From Paenibacillus albidus (GTDB lineage: Bacteria > Bacillota > Bacilli > Paenibacillales > Paenibacillaceae), in assembly GCF_014644435.1 (NCBI RefSeq), contig NZ_BMKR01000007.1:62001-126000 (forward strand): DNA of 64,000 nucleotides. The letters are read 5' to 3'. The notes beneath the pieces are model-generated. The model made no database searches, was not told the DNA's origin, and was given only the letters and a program-made list of their open reading frames with translations. Of the stretch, positions 27,268 through 35,067 are shown in pieces (within the stretch, counting starts at the first letter, position 1; every line of letters starts with the position of its first letter). Position numbers and translations under genes: made by a program.

Positions 27268-27936
27268 TTACCGGTTGCGGAAATCAAACTGGCGCTCAAA
27301 GCAGAAACGGATTATTTTTTGGCGTTCCGTATCCGAAATAACGGCAAACTTCAGCATGGCCAAATTGCGCCCGTTATCAAGGGTCTTGATCCGCACAACT
27401 TCACCTTCGAAATAGACATGTTCAGTATTGCCGTTACGGAAGGGGACGAGCAGCCAGCAGGACAACGGTGTTCCTACTTCAAGCTTCACCTTATCATCGG
27501 AGAGGAACGACGCTCCACCTCCGCCGATATCTTCGGTCCGTACCAGGAACCTGCTGCCTTTACTGTCTTTGACCGCCATCTCAAGCTCCGCACCGACGCG
27601 AAAAAAACTTCTGCGTTGAATCTTGTAGATCGCATCCGCCTCCGGCCTGCGCACCCGGACCATCCGGATAACCTCTTCCTTGAACCCAAGAACATGGGTG
27701 GTGAAATAATTTTTCACACCGCCCTCGCTCATGAAATACACGGAAAGCTCATCGCCTATTAAGACTTTTTTCAGCCGGCCATTCCCTTCCTGGATAGGAA
27801 CTTCGATCAGAAATGCGTCAGCCTCCAATTCGGCAATGCGGGATTTAAAGACGGCTTCAGCTTCAGCCTTGTCACTGGAAGCAATCTGTATGTAAAGATA
27901 ATCATTGATTTTGGGATACAAACCTGTCACCGCCAC
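27268..27936 (-). CDS. PilZ-domain c-di-GMP receptor, YcgR/MotI-like
   Basis: Two-domain flagellar-brake type protein of about 222 aa: an N-terminal YcgR-like domain (DYLYIQIASSDKAEA) and a C-terminal PilZ domain with the c-di-GMP signature RRSFFRVG (RxxxR) and D-x-S/G-x-x-G as TEDIGGGGASFL. By position (beside cmk and ypeB) it matches Bacillus YpfA (MotI/DgrA), which slows the flagellar motor when c-di-GMP is bound. The start is uncertain: no strong SD before the GTG at 27936. Relevant to the GEMM-I riboswitch at 42.1 kb. Confidence 0.88.
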   Translation of the reverse strand: MAVTGLYPKINDYLYIQIASSDKAEAEAVFKSRIAELEADAFLIEVPIQEGNGRLKKVLIGDELSVYFMSEGGVKNYFTTHVLGFKEEVIRMVRVRRPEADAIYKIQRRSFFRVGAELEMAVKDSKGSRFLVRTEDIGGGGASFLSDDKVKLEVGTPLSCWLLVPFRNGNTEHVYFEGEVVRIKTLDNGRNLAMLKFAVISDTERQKIIRFCFERQFDFRNR

Positions 27937-28016
27937 TTAGGAGTAATAATAAATTCTACACCTGATTATAGCATGGCCGTTGATCACCCTGGCAAGAAAT
28001 ATATATATTATTGTCG

Positions 28017-28056
28017 AAAAATAAAAGAGGTGAGCCGTATAACGGATCACCCCTCT
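28017..28056 (-). terminator. terminator after ypeB
   Basis: Minus strand AGAGGGGTGATCCGT paired with ACGGCTCACCTCT (one bulge), followed by TTTATTTTTC. Confidence 0.85.
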
Positions 28057-28097
28057 GTTCAGGAACCGTGACTTCACTGAGTCCTTCTATAGACCTT

Positions 28098-29456
28098 CTA
28101 TAGATTCTGGGCTCCGGAAGCGGTTCTGATTTCCTCAACCGCTTCCTCGTGCCCATCTTCCGCATTCAAATATATACGGTATTGGGAGCCGTTTATTTTG
28201 CCGCCGAACTCATAAGTCAGCACTTCCACGGCATCCTCATTCTCAATCCAGGCCAGGCGGTTGTAGATTTCCTTGAATTCCGGATTCAGCATTTCTCTCG
28301 CCTTGGCCAGAGAGAGCTTGGGCTTTGGAATCTTCCGGTTGTCGCGATGCTCATGGACATAGTCGCTGGCCTGAAATCCGGTAACCTCTCCGGTATCGAG
28401 GCCGATGCGCAGCGTCATTTTCTCGGGGTACACCAGCACCCCATCCTGCTTGGTTACGAAGGTCAGGTTGCCCATATTAGCGTACTGATCGGCACTGACG
28501 GCGGTCATATTTGGGTAGCCCTTCTGACTCAGGAACTCTTCTGCCTTGGCCACCGCTTGCTGCATTGTCACCTTGGCCGGGCCGATCTCACGATTGTCAT
28601 TATAAGAGATCAGCAAGCCGCCATTCACGGTGAAATCCATAGAGATCGGCTGATTGCGCCCGGGTAAAGTGACGGTAGCGGTGTAGGAAGCCCAGTCCGT
28701 TCCCTTTCCGTTCTCCTTAACCTGCACATCTGCGTTTGTCCCCGCATCGGCAAATTTGGCAGCCTTGCGTTTGATATCTGCAGGTGTAACAGGCGTTCCG
28801 CCCAGCTTTTTGACTGATCTTTTGTCATAGATACTGGCTACGGATGGGCCCCAGTCCAGCTCCGGGTAAGACGCAACACGTTTGTCAACGGTCTTGAAAC
28901 CATCAATGATGGTATTGTCCTCCACCTTATTCTCTGTGGCCAGCGCCGTTTCTACATCCATCCAGCGCAGCCGTTTGCTGATTACTTTTTGCTGGACCTC
29001 CTGCAGATCTTTGGCGATTTCACCGGAGTCTTTATATAAGGCCTTCAAATTCCCCAACTCGCCATCGGTAAGCGGCTTTTTGGCAAAGTCTCGGACGGCA
29101 GCCTTATAGGAGAAGTTAGCAATTTTGGACAGGAACTCTTCCGTGTCACTGAAAGGCAGCAACGTCAGCGGCAGTTGGTTAATCTCATTCTGAGCTTCAC
29201 TCGTCAGTCTCCATACATTTACCAGACCCTTGCGGTGCATGCCATTTGATCCTGAATGAACAGCCAGCGTATTCCCGAGCTCGCCATGAAGACGTTCCAC
29301 GTGATAGGACAAATCATGGAAGGCCCGTTGATATTGGTTCTCCGCCTTGATTAGAATCGAGTTTTTCTCCTGGTTCTCCTGATAACCCCACACAAGTGCT
29401 CCTATCAGCAGCAGTGCAGTAAGTGGGAACATGACAGCACTTAATCTTTTGTACAT
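28098..29456 (-). CDS. ypeB: germination protein YpeB
   Basis: Spore protein required for stability and localisation of the cortex-lytic enzyme SleB. ATG 29456 gives 452 aa, matching YpeB. It has an N-terminal membrane anchor (MFPLTALLLIGALVWGY), a helical domain, and PepSY-type repeats (KVTMQQAVAKAEEFLSQKGYP). AAAGGAG lies about 11 nt upstream. In Bacillus sleB is immediately upstream; here that position holds only a 48-codon ORF and prsW, so sleB must be elsewhere or absent. Confidence 0.93.
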   Translation of the reverse strand: MYKRLSAVMFPLTALLLIGALVWGYQENQEKNSILIKAENQYQRAFHDLSYHVERLHGELGNTLAVHSGSNGMHRKGLVNVWRLTSEAQNEINQLPLTLLPFSDTEEFLSKIANFSYKAAVRDFAKKPLTDGELGNLKALYKDSGEIAKDLQEVQQKVISKRLRWMDVETALATENKVEDNTIIDGFKTVDKRVASYPELDWGPSVASIYDKRSVKKLGGTPVTPADIKRKAAKFADAGTNADVQVKENGKGTDWASYTATVTLPGRNQPISMDFTVNGGLLISYNDNREIGPAKVTMQQAVAKAEEFLSQKGYPNMTAVSADQYANMGNLTFVTKQDGVLVYPEKMTLRIGLDTGEVTGFQASDYVHEHRDNRKIPKPKLSLAKAREMLNPEFKEIYNRLAWIENEDAVEVLTYEFGGKINGSQYRIYLNAEDGHEEAVEEIRTASGAQNL

Positions 29457-29533
29457 TGGGTGCAGCGCTCCTTTCGATAGCTTATTGCCGTTAGTTTGAC
29501 AATAACTGAGAAGTCTTATGCACCCGCCGGAAA

Positions 29534-29680
29534 TCAAACCCGTTCTTCAATTTCAAAACCGCTGACATTGCTGCACAGACACTGCTTAAAACCAGTCTGA
29601 ATGACTCCCTGCTCCTTACTGCCTCTTAATATGTAGGTCTCACCACACTGCTTGCATACAATTCGTACTTTTACACGCAA
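29534..29680 (-). CDS. small cysteine-rich (zinc-ribbon-like) protein
   Basis: Putative 48-aa protein, below common ORF size cut-offs. TTG start at 29680 after GAGGAGCGAGGTG; the translation begins MRVKVRIVCKQCGETYILRG and ends in EIEERV. Four Cys occur as CKQC and CLC, a zinc-knuckle-like arrangement (CxxC with CxC). It sits between prsW and ypeB. Start codon and expression are unproven; not recognised as a named family. Confidence 0.5.
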   Translation of the reverse strand: MRVKVRIVCKQCGETYILRGSKEQGVIQTGFKQCLCSNVSGFEIEERV

Positions 29681-29755
29681 AAAAACACACCTCGCTCCTC
29701 TCGGGTATTCTTTACTTACAGAACGGCCCTTCAGAACTAAGTGTGTCCATCTCAG

Positions 29756-30451
29756 CTACAGGTTAATCTCTTCTTCACGCTTCAAAAAACGGAACGGCGA
29801 GCGATTGTTCGCCCTTGCCACCTTCCCCATGCCTCCATACCATAATATGGCCATTAAGGGTACAATAAACCAAATCCAATAGTTGGAGGTTGTCGTAAGA
29901 ACGAAGTCATATATTCCGTGCCACAGCCACGGCAGCAGCAACGAAATAAACAGAATCCGGCGCGTACGCACTCCATTGGAGAATTTGGCCCGGCCCATAT
30001 GGTAGCCCATAATCACGGCAAACATGGCATGTCCGGAAACAGGCAGCAGCGCTCTGATAAACATGGATGCAATGGAGGCTTGGCTATACCAGGCATACAT
30101 TACATTCTCAATGGTTGCGAAGCCTAGAGATATCGCTACGGCATATAGTATCCCATCATAGGGCTCGTCAAATTCGGTATGATTATAAATCATATGGTAC
30201 AATACAAACCACTTCATACATTCTTCCACACCGGCAGAAATAAGAAACGAATGGACATAAGGTCCACCGTCAAGGCCAAGCATCAGACCTCTTTGAATGA
30301 TCATTACAGGAAAAACAATCAGAAAGCCAAGCAGAAAAACCTTGATAACCATATGAAGCGGCTCCTGGTCATACTTGTCTTTCAGATAGAAAAAAGTCAG
30401 CAAAGCAAGTCCCGGTGCTACTGCTGACGAAATGATCGATAAGATAAGCAC
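29756..30451 (-). CDS. prsW: intramembrane metalloprotease PrsW
   Basis: Polytopic membrane protease of the PrsW family, which in Bacillus performs site-1 cleavage of the anti-sigma factor RsiW. The 231-aa protein has about 7 hydrophobic segments and the conserved ISAGVEECMKWF (EExxK) and FATIENVMYA (ExxxY) motifs plus LLPVSGHAMFAVIMGYHMGRAK with the conserved His residues. No sigW/rsiW pair is in the window, so the local substrate is unknown. Confidence 0.93.
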   Translation of the reverse strand: MLILSIISSAVAPGLALLTFFYLKDKYDQEPLHMVIKVFLLGFLIVFPVMIIQRGLMLGLDGGPYVHSFLISAGVEECMKWFVLYHMIYNHTEFDEPYDGILYAVAISLGFATIENVMYAWYSQASIASMFIRALLPVSGHAMFAVIMGYHMGRAKFSNGVRTRRILFISLLLPWLWHGIYDFVLTTTSNYWIWFIVPLMAILWYGGMGKVARANNRSPFRFLKREEEINL

Positions 30452-30531
30452 CGATTAACCTCCCCGCATCCTGTGAACCTAATATTCTACCAAAAAAACA
30501 AGGAATGACTGTCACAGCGAGCAGGCTATGG

Positions 30532-30565
30532 AAAAGGCTGGCCAGCAGTAATACTTTCCAGCCTT
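30532..30565 (-). terminator. hairpin after the mecA-family gene
   Basis: AAGGCTGG / CCAGCCTT stem of 8 bp with a 16-nt loop; on the minus strand followed by TTCC. Moderate terminator candidate. Confidence 0.55.
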
Positions 30566-30575
30566 CCCAGCAGGG

Positions 30576-31190
30576 TTATTCCTGACGTTTAAAATGGGCG
30601 CACAGTTGCTCAATGGCGTTCTCAGCCATTACTGTCTTGCCATATTCGTCCAGCACTGCTTCGGTGACCGGAGAGGAATCTCCGAACTCCGACAATACTG
30701 CAACCAGCCCTGACAATGTAGCTTCTTCAAATTCCTTCGGATCGAAGTAGAGATACCATTTATCATTATAAGAATACAGTTTTCCCTCGGAAGTAATATT
30801 GCCGATGAGCACATGAGCCGCTTCAACCAGAACCTCAAAATCGCGGAATGCATACACTATGGAGTCGCTTTGTTCAAGGGTGACTTCCATTTCGAAGATC
30901 TCTTCAGGCAATTCATCTTCCCCGGCAGCACCGTATTGATGGTGATCATATTTCCCCCGGGTCACAATAACGACCATGCCTTGTGCGGGCAGGGCGAACA
31001 CTTCAACGGCAAGCGGACCTGTGGCATCAAACCCAAGCTCACTATACGCCTGATCCATCATTTCCGTGAACAGATCATGAACCTTAGGAACCTCCTGCCA
31101 CATGTCTTCCTTCTGGATTCCCCGCTCGCTCAGGTCGTCAAAAGTGAGGAAAATCCGTATCTTATCTTGACCTAATCTCTCTATTCTCAT
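30576..31190 (-). CDS. MecA/YpbH-family ClpCP adaptor
   Basis: Adaptor protein delivering substrates to ClpC. The 204-aa protein has the N-terminal MecA domain (MRIERLGQDKIRIFLTFDDL, ERGIQKEDMW) and a C-terminal ClpC-binding domain (IVYAFRDFEVLVEAAHVL, KWYLYFDP). In Bacillus the paralogue at this location, next to ypbG and ypbD, is YpbH rather than MecA; context favours the YpbH type. An acidic linker joins the domains (AAGEDELPEEIFEME). Confidence 0.9.
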   Translation of the reverse strand: MRIERLGQDKIRIFLTFDDLSERGIQKEDMWQEVPKVHDLFTEMMDQAYSELGFDATGPLAVEVFALPAQGMVVIVTRGKYDHHQYGAAGEDELPEEIFEMEVTLEQSDSIVYAFRDFEVLVEAAHVLIGNITSEGKLYSYNDKWYLYFDPKEFEEATLSGLVAVLSEFGDSSPVTEAVLDEYGKTVMAENAIEQLCAHFKRQE

Positions 31191-31315
31191 GACAGGATCC
31201 TCCTTTGCAAGCTCAATTTATTATAATGTATGATGAGTCCCGAGTAATGAGCCAAAAATGGTTACTATGTATGTATGTTATCATTTTGGCGCTGTAATTG
31301 CACGTAAATAAATAT

Positions 31316-31362
31316 ATAAAAAAGAATCATTTTGTGGACAATAACATCCCCAAAATGATTCT
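31316..31362 (-). terminator. terminator after the 31.4-kb hypothetical gene
   Basis: Perfect 12-bp arms AGAATCATTTTG / CAAAATGATTCT, 16-nt loop, followed on the minus strand by TTTTTT. Confidence 0.9.
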
Positions 31363-31379
31363 GCGGGACCTACTTGCGT

Positions 31380-31754
31380 TTACAAACCGGGTATGGCTGT
31401 ATGTGTTTCTTTTAGAATCTGTTCCACATCATGTTTTACATCAGGGTTGCTGCGGATAAAATCCTTCAGCATTCTCATATTGTCTTCTTTGGATTTGAGC
31501 GATTCCGGCTTATGTTCCGCTGTTCCGCCACTGCGTCCCTTCGAATTGTCATGGGAACGGTCTGCAGAGGCCGAGGTGTTTCCAAAGCCTGTCAAGGCCA
31601 TGCCCACTATCTTGTCTTTGGCCCGGTCTGCGGCTCCGCCCACGGACATCCCGGAACCGCCTAACGTAGACATCAGGTTATTCCGTTTTTTGGACATCAT
31701 CATACTGACTACTGCCCCTGTCAGAACTCCGCATAGAAATGACGAAGTATTCAT
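31380..31754 (-). CDS. hypothetical small protein with N-terminal membrane segment
   Basis: Not recognised. About 124 aa: an N-terminal hydrophobic/glycine stretch (FLCGVLTGAVVSMMMSKKR), a Gly/Ser/basic low-complexity middle (GKGRSGG-like), and a charged helical C terminus (KDFIRSNPDVKHDVEQILKE). The start resembles YtxH-type proteins, which also begin with a short glycine-rich membrane segment. ATG 31754 has GGAGGTTAGAGAT upstream. Divergent from the deacetylase gene. Confidence 0.75.
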   Translation of the reverse strand: MNTSSFLCGVLTGAVVSMMMSKKRNNLMSTLGGSGMSVGGAADRAKDKIVGMALTGFGNTSASADRSHDNSKGRSGGTAEHKPESLKSKEDNMRMLKDFIRSNPDVKHDVEQILKETHTAIPGL

Positions 31755-31848
31755 ATCTCTAACCTCCTTGTATGGTAAAATCATGATTAGTGTTCGCGGA
31801 AAGATTCCGGCTCATACAGCCTAATAACAGGAAAGTGAGATGAAATAA

Positions 31849-32799
31849 GTGGGTAAACAGACAGCAGCGCTGCTGCTAGCTGCCTTTCTGCTGGTTTCTT
31901 GCAGCAATACGGACGGGAACAGCAGCAACGCAGCCAAAGAAACAGACAACCAGCCCACGGCGGCAACGACCACTGCGCCAGATACAGCGGCGACTATCGC
32001 AACAACCCCTCCGGCAGGCCAGGCCAGCCCCTTGCCTTCAGCAGACACAGCGGGCACGGAAACGGCACCTGCTGCCACGCCTTCGCCTGCTGCCGACACT
32101 GAACCCGCCAGCGTTACTGTTCCCGGAGAAGGGACAACGGCCTCTGCTGAGGTGCCTCTCCTGTATCACATGAACAAGAATTATGACATCATTCCGAATG
32201 ACGAAGGCACTGAGAAGAAAGTGGTTCTGCTTACATTCGATGACGGCCCCAAGGAAGCGGCTTTGATCAATTCGATGATGGATACGCTGGACAAGCACAA
32301 GGCCAAGGCTATTTTCTTTGTGAACGGCTACCGGGTAAAGGAACATCCCGAGCTGATGAAGCTCATCCATGAGCGCGGGGGCATACTTGGCAACCATAGC
32401 TGGGATCATATTGTCCTGAAAGACAAACCATATGCCGAGGTCAAGAAGCAGATCGAAGATGTGCAGGCCACTGTCAAGGAAATAACCGGCGAAGCCCCGC
32501 AGTTTTTCCGTCCGCCGCATGGAGCTGGCGGTGATGTTAGCAAAAAGGTAGCCGCCGAGAACGGCCTGCTGTACATGACCTGGTCCGTCGGCTCACTCGA
32601 TTGGGAAATGAAGGAGAAGGACACCAATAAAACGGATAAGCTGATTGAGAATATAACCAGCCAGCTGCATGCCGGAAGCAATATTCTGATGCACGAGCTT
32701 CCATGGACCGCTGAGGCGCTCGATAAGCTGTTGACTACGCTGGAGGGCAAAGGCTACAGTTTTGTCGATCCGCGCAGTATTGAGCTGAAGATGCGTTAA
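31849..32799 (+). CDS. polysaccharide deacetylase lipoprotein
   Basis: Predicted cell-surface lipoprotein of 316 aa: signal peptide with lipobox LVSC (Cys about 18), a Thr/Ala/Pro-rich linker to about residue 105, then a NodB-homology domain with TFDDGP (catalytic and metal Asp), NHSWDH (metal His) and RPPHG. Family 4 carbohydrate esterases remove N-acetyl groups from peptidoglycan or chitin oligomers; the substrate here is not determined. GTG start after GGAAAGTGAG. Confidence 0.93.
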   Translation: MGKQTAALLLAAFLLVSCSNTDGNSSNAAKETDNQPTAATTTAPDTAATIATTPPAGQASPLPSADTAGTETAPAATPSPAADTEPASVTVPGEGTTASAEVPLLYHMNKNYDIIPNDEGTEKKVVLLTFDDGPKEAALINSMMDTLDKHKAKAIFFVNGYRVKEHPELMKLIHERGGILGNHSWDHIVLKDKPYAEVKKQIEDVQATVKEITGEAPQFFRPPHGAGGDVSKKVAAENGLLYMTWSVGSLDWEMKEKDTNKTDKLIENITSQLHAGSNILMHELPWTAEALDKLLTTLEGKGYSFVDPRSIELKMR

Positions 32800-32833
32800 A
32801 CGAATTAAGGGCTCTAACAGTAACCAATCAAAC

Positions 32834-32880
32834 AAGCAGCGATTCTTCCGCCACCCGGAGAATCGCTGCTTTTCATTTTC
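32834..32880 (+). terminator. terminator after the deacetylase gene
   Basis: Perfect 13-bp stem AAGCAGCGATTCT / AGAATCGCTGCTT followed by TTCATTTTC. The core also occurs in the hairpin at 18525-18564. Confidence 0.88.
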
Positions 32881-32896
32881 GGACAACACTTTTGTT

Positions 32897-33120
32897 AAGG
32901 CATTTTTGCCTTTCGTTCGTACCAATCAGGCCAAGGTCGGCGCATTCTAAGGCATTTTTGCCTTTCGTTCGTGCCAATCTGGCCAAGGTCGGCGCATTCT
33001 AAGGCATTTTTGCCTCTCGTTCGTGCCAATCAGGCCAAGGTCGGCACATCCTAAGGCATTTTTGCCTTTCGTTGATGCAATCAGGCCAAGCTCGGCACAT
33101 TCTAAGGCATTTTTGCCTTC
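32897..33120. repeat. 52-bp tandem repeat array, 4 full copies plus a partial
   Basis: Copies begin at 32897, 32949, 33001, 33053 and 33104, each with AAGGCATTTTTGCCTT (a perfect 6-bp palindromic hairpin with T4 loop, the third copy having one T-to-C change) followed by a conserved CGTTCGTGCCAATCAGGCC-like segment and GGTCGGC. Copies 1-3 are 52 bp, copy 4 is 51 bp. It fills the convergent spacer between the deacetylase and phosphoesterase genes. Unit length is not a multiple of three, and there are no unique spacers, so it is neither coding nor a CRISPR. Confidence 0.95.
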
Positions 33121-33192
33121 TATTCGAGTCGTTCTGTATCCGAGTCTGCGGACATAACACTTCGTTGTTTGAGCAGTCCCGAGTAGCCATGG

Positions 33193-34044
33193 TCACTCCA
33201 TAGCGGACGTTTCACCTGTGCGCAGCGTCAGCACATGCATCTCCGCCGGACTGCCCCAACGCAGGGGCAGGTGGGCCGTGCCGAATCCGCGGCTGATCAT
33301 TAGCTTTGCGTTCTCCCTGGAACCATCTCCTCTGGGCCACTCAAACATCCCTGCGTTATATTCATGATAGAATTTCTCCACTTTTTTGGTGCCGACAATA
33401 GGCAGGACCACCTGGCCTCCATGAGTATGGCCGGACAGGATAAGATCCGCAGGTACGGCGAGCCGTTGCGACAGCCACAGCGGATCATGAACCAGAATGA
33501 TCCGGCAGCCACGGGACGCTGCCGGACCCTCCAGTGGCGGCAGCGGAGCATACGCTGTTTTGCCGCCCTTTTTGGGGAAGTCCACCCCCGTCAGCCACAC
33601 GGTCTCGCCGCCTCGACGGAGCGGAACATTCTCATCCATCAACAGCTTTGCCCCGCTGCTGCGGATGATCCGGTCAACCTTGGCGATGTCGGCGCGATAA
33701 TCATGATTGCCGTGCACTGCATATGTAGGGGCAATAGAGACGGCCAACTCCATATTCTCGATCAAGCGTTCCAGGGGACACTGTTTCTCAGTAAGATCCC
33801 CGCCTAGAAATACAGCATCCACCTTTCCCTTTAAGGGAGCCAGCAGCGCTTTGGGCAAGCGCCTACGGTGAATATCACTAATGAAGAGAATACGGTACCC
33901 TTCAAATGCAGCGGGTAAGGAGGGCAGCGTTATTTCCTGAGCAATAATATTATTCCGGAAAGCATTCACAACCATAGCTGTACCGAAAGCTCCGGCTGAC
34001 AACAGTCCGACAGCGCCTATTCCGAGCAGCCACGGAATTACCAT
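33193..34044 (-). CDS. metallophosphoesterase, YpbG-like
   Basis: Membrane-anchored calcineurin-type phosphoesterase of 283 aa. An N-terminal hydrophobic helix (LLGIGAVGLLSAGAFG) is followed by the dimetal motifs ISDIHRRRLP (D-x-H), GGDLTE, HGNHDYRADI (GNHD) and LSGHTHGGQV (GHxH). Position next to a ypbH-type and ypbD-type gene matches Bacillus YpbG, whose substrate is unknown. Confidence 0.92.
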   Translation of the reverse strand: MVIPWLLGIGAVGLLSAGAFGTAMVVNAFRNNIIAQEITLPSLPAAFEGYRILFISDIHRRRLPKALLAPLKGKVDAVFLGGDLTEKQCPLERLIENMELAVSIAPTYAVHGNHDYRADIAKVDRIIRSSGAKLLMDENVPLRRGGETVWLTGVDFPKKGGKTAYAPLPPLEGPAASRGCRIILVHDPLWLSQRLAVPADLILSGHTHGGQVVLPIVGTKKVEKFYHEYNAGMFEWPRGDGSRENAKLMISRGFGTAHLPLRWGSPAEMHVLTLRTGETSAME

Positions 34045-34400
34045 AACGTCTTCAGGGGCGGCGCTCCTTTAATTCCCCATACGAGGAGTGAGGCCAGCAG
34101 CAGCACAAAAATAAAGATCAGCGAATTCACAAACATTTTGCTTAGGCGTACACGCTCAGAGCTATACGTCTGCGAACGAGAAGGTGTTGAATGCTCCCCA
34201 TCCCCGGTTTGGCTCTCCTCCGCTGGATTTACGGAAGCAGTGGAATAACGTGCTTTTCTGGACAAAGTCCCCGATGCTACCCGCACCCGGCCTGCTGGCT
34301 GTACGGCGGGCTCAACAGAAGCCGCTCTCCTCTTCCCTTGGGCAGGGGATTCTTTTTGTCGTTTTTGGCGGGACTTCACCCGGCTGAGTTCCTGGCTCAT
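34038..34400 (-). CDS. hypothetical basic protein with C-terminal membrane helix
   Basis: Not recognised. 120 aa: a very basic, Ser/Ala-rich N-terminal region (SRVKSRQKRQKESPAQGKRR) and one C-terminal transmembrane segment (SLIFIFVLLLASLLVWGI), so probably a tail-anchored protein with a cytoplasmic basic domain. ATG 34400 follows GGAGGAAGTC; the frame continues upstream within the CPBP gene but has no better start. Overlaps both neighbours slightly. Confidence 0.7.
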   Translation of the reverse strand: MSQELSRVKSRQKRQKESPAQGKRRAASVEPAVQPAGRVRVASGTLSRKARYSTASVNPAEESQTGDGEHSTPSRSQTYSSERVRLSKMFVNSLIFIFVLLLASLLVWGIKGAPPLKTLW

Positions 34401-34990
34401 GACTTCCTCCTGTAACGAATCACCAGTCCTGAGAACAGGTCGATGAAGAAATGACATAATATAGGGGCCCATAATGTACCCGATTGAATGTAAATATATC
34501 CTAGGCCATAGCTGCTTAAGAACACCCAGCCTGTAGGTACCCAATGCCGCAAATAACGGATATGAATGACTGCAAACAAAATACTGGTCCAATAAGGACC
34601 GAAAGCATGCTGAATCGCCCCCCTGAACAGAAGCTCCTCGCATACCGACACAACGGCCGCGATCAATACAATATGCCAAACCGGACGATTCCGGAATAAC
34701 ATCTCGTTAATACCACCGTCATCCATGCTGTCTTCAGGGACAATATAGGTCAAGAAAAAATCAACAATCAGCATAACTCCAGCCAATCCAAGGCCCCATG
34801 CCACAAATTGTACGTTTTCAGGAAAATTTAATACATGAATAGGGTTTCTTTTCTGAAATAATATCCAGATCAAACCGATAATTAAGGTAAGCCCCTGTGT
34901 AATATAGAGATTTAGCAGGAGAACCCGGTCTGTGAGCTGCTGCGGATCCACTTTTTTTAATTTGATCTCGCCAAATTTAAATTTTTTCAT
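34397..34990 (-). CDS. CPBP-family intramembrane metalloprotease (YpbD-like)
   Basis: Membrane protein of about 197 aa with CPBP (Abi/CaaX protease-like) motifs: CEELLFRGAIQHAF (EExxxR), FAVIHIRY (FxxxH), and a final H-x(3)-D (LCHFFIDLF). About 6 hydrophobic segments. ATG 34990 (MKKFKFGEIKLKK) lacks a clear SD; a GTG upstream is possible. Location matches Bacillus YpbD. Substrate unknown; prsW at 30 kb is a different family. Confidence 0.85.
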   Translation of the reverse strand: MKKFKFGEIKLKKVDPQQLTDRVLLLNLYITQGLTLIIGLIWILFQKRNPIHVLNFPENVQFVAWGLGLAGVMLIVDFFLTYIVPEDSMDDGGINEMLFRNRPVWHIVLIAAVVSVCEELLFRGAIQHAFGPYWTSILFAVIHIRYLRHWVPTGWVFLSSYGLGYIYIQSGTLWAPILCHFFIDLFSGLVIRYRRKS

Positions 34991-35067
34991 TCTTAACCTG
35001 CCTGTTCTATATTGTTTTACCCGCAAAATACATAACGATCATTCCCCTAGAAAAAGGAGCACTAATT

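Noticed and set aside
32897..33120. CRISPR-like repeats
   Set aside because: The units are contiguous and near-identical with no unique spacers, and no cas gene is in the window.
32999..33196. Minus-strand ORF with repeated Cys/Trp-containing peptides
   Set aside because: It is a translation of the 52-bp tandem repeat, whose unit is not a multiple of three, and it lacks a good SD.
34401..34679. N-terminal extension of the 34.0-kb hypothetical gene
   Set aside because: The extension lies antisense-free but inside the CPBP gene in another frame; a clear SD precedes ATG 34400.
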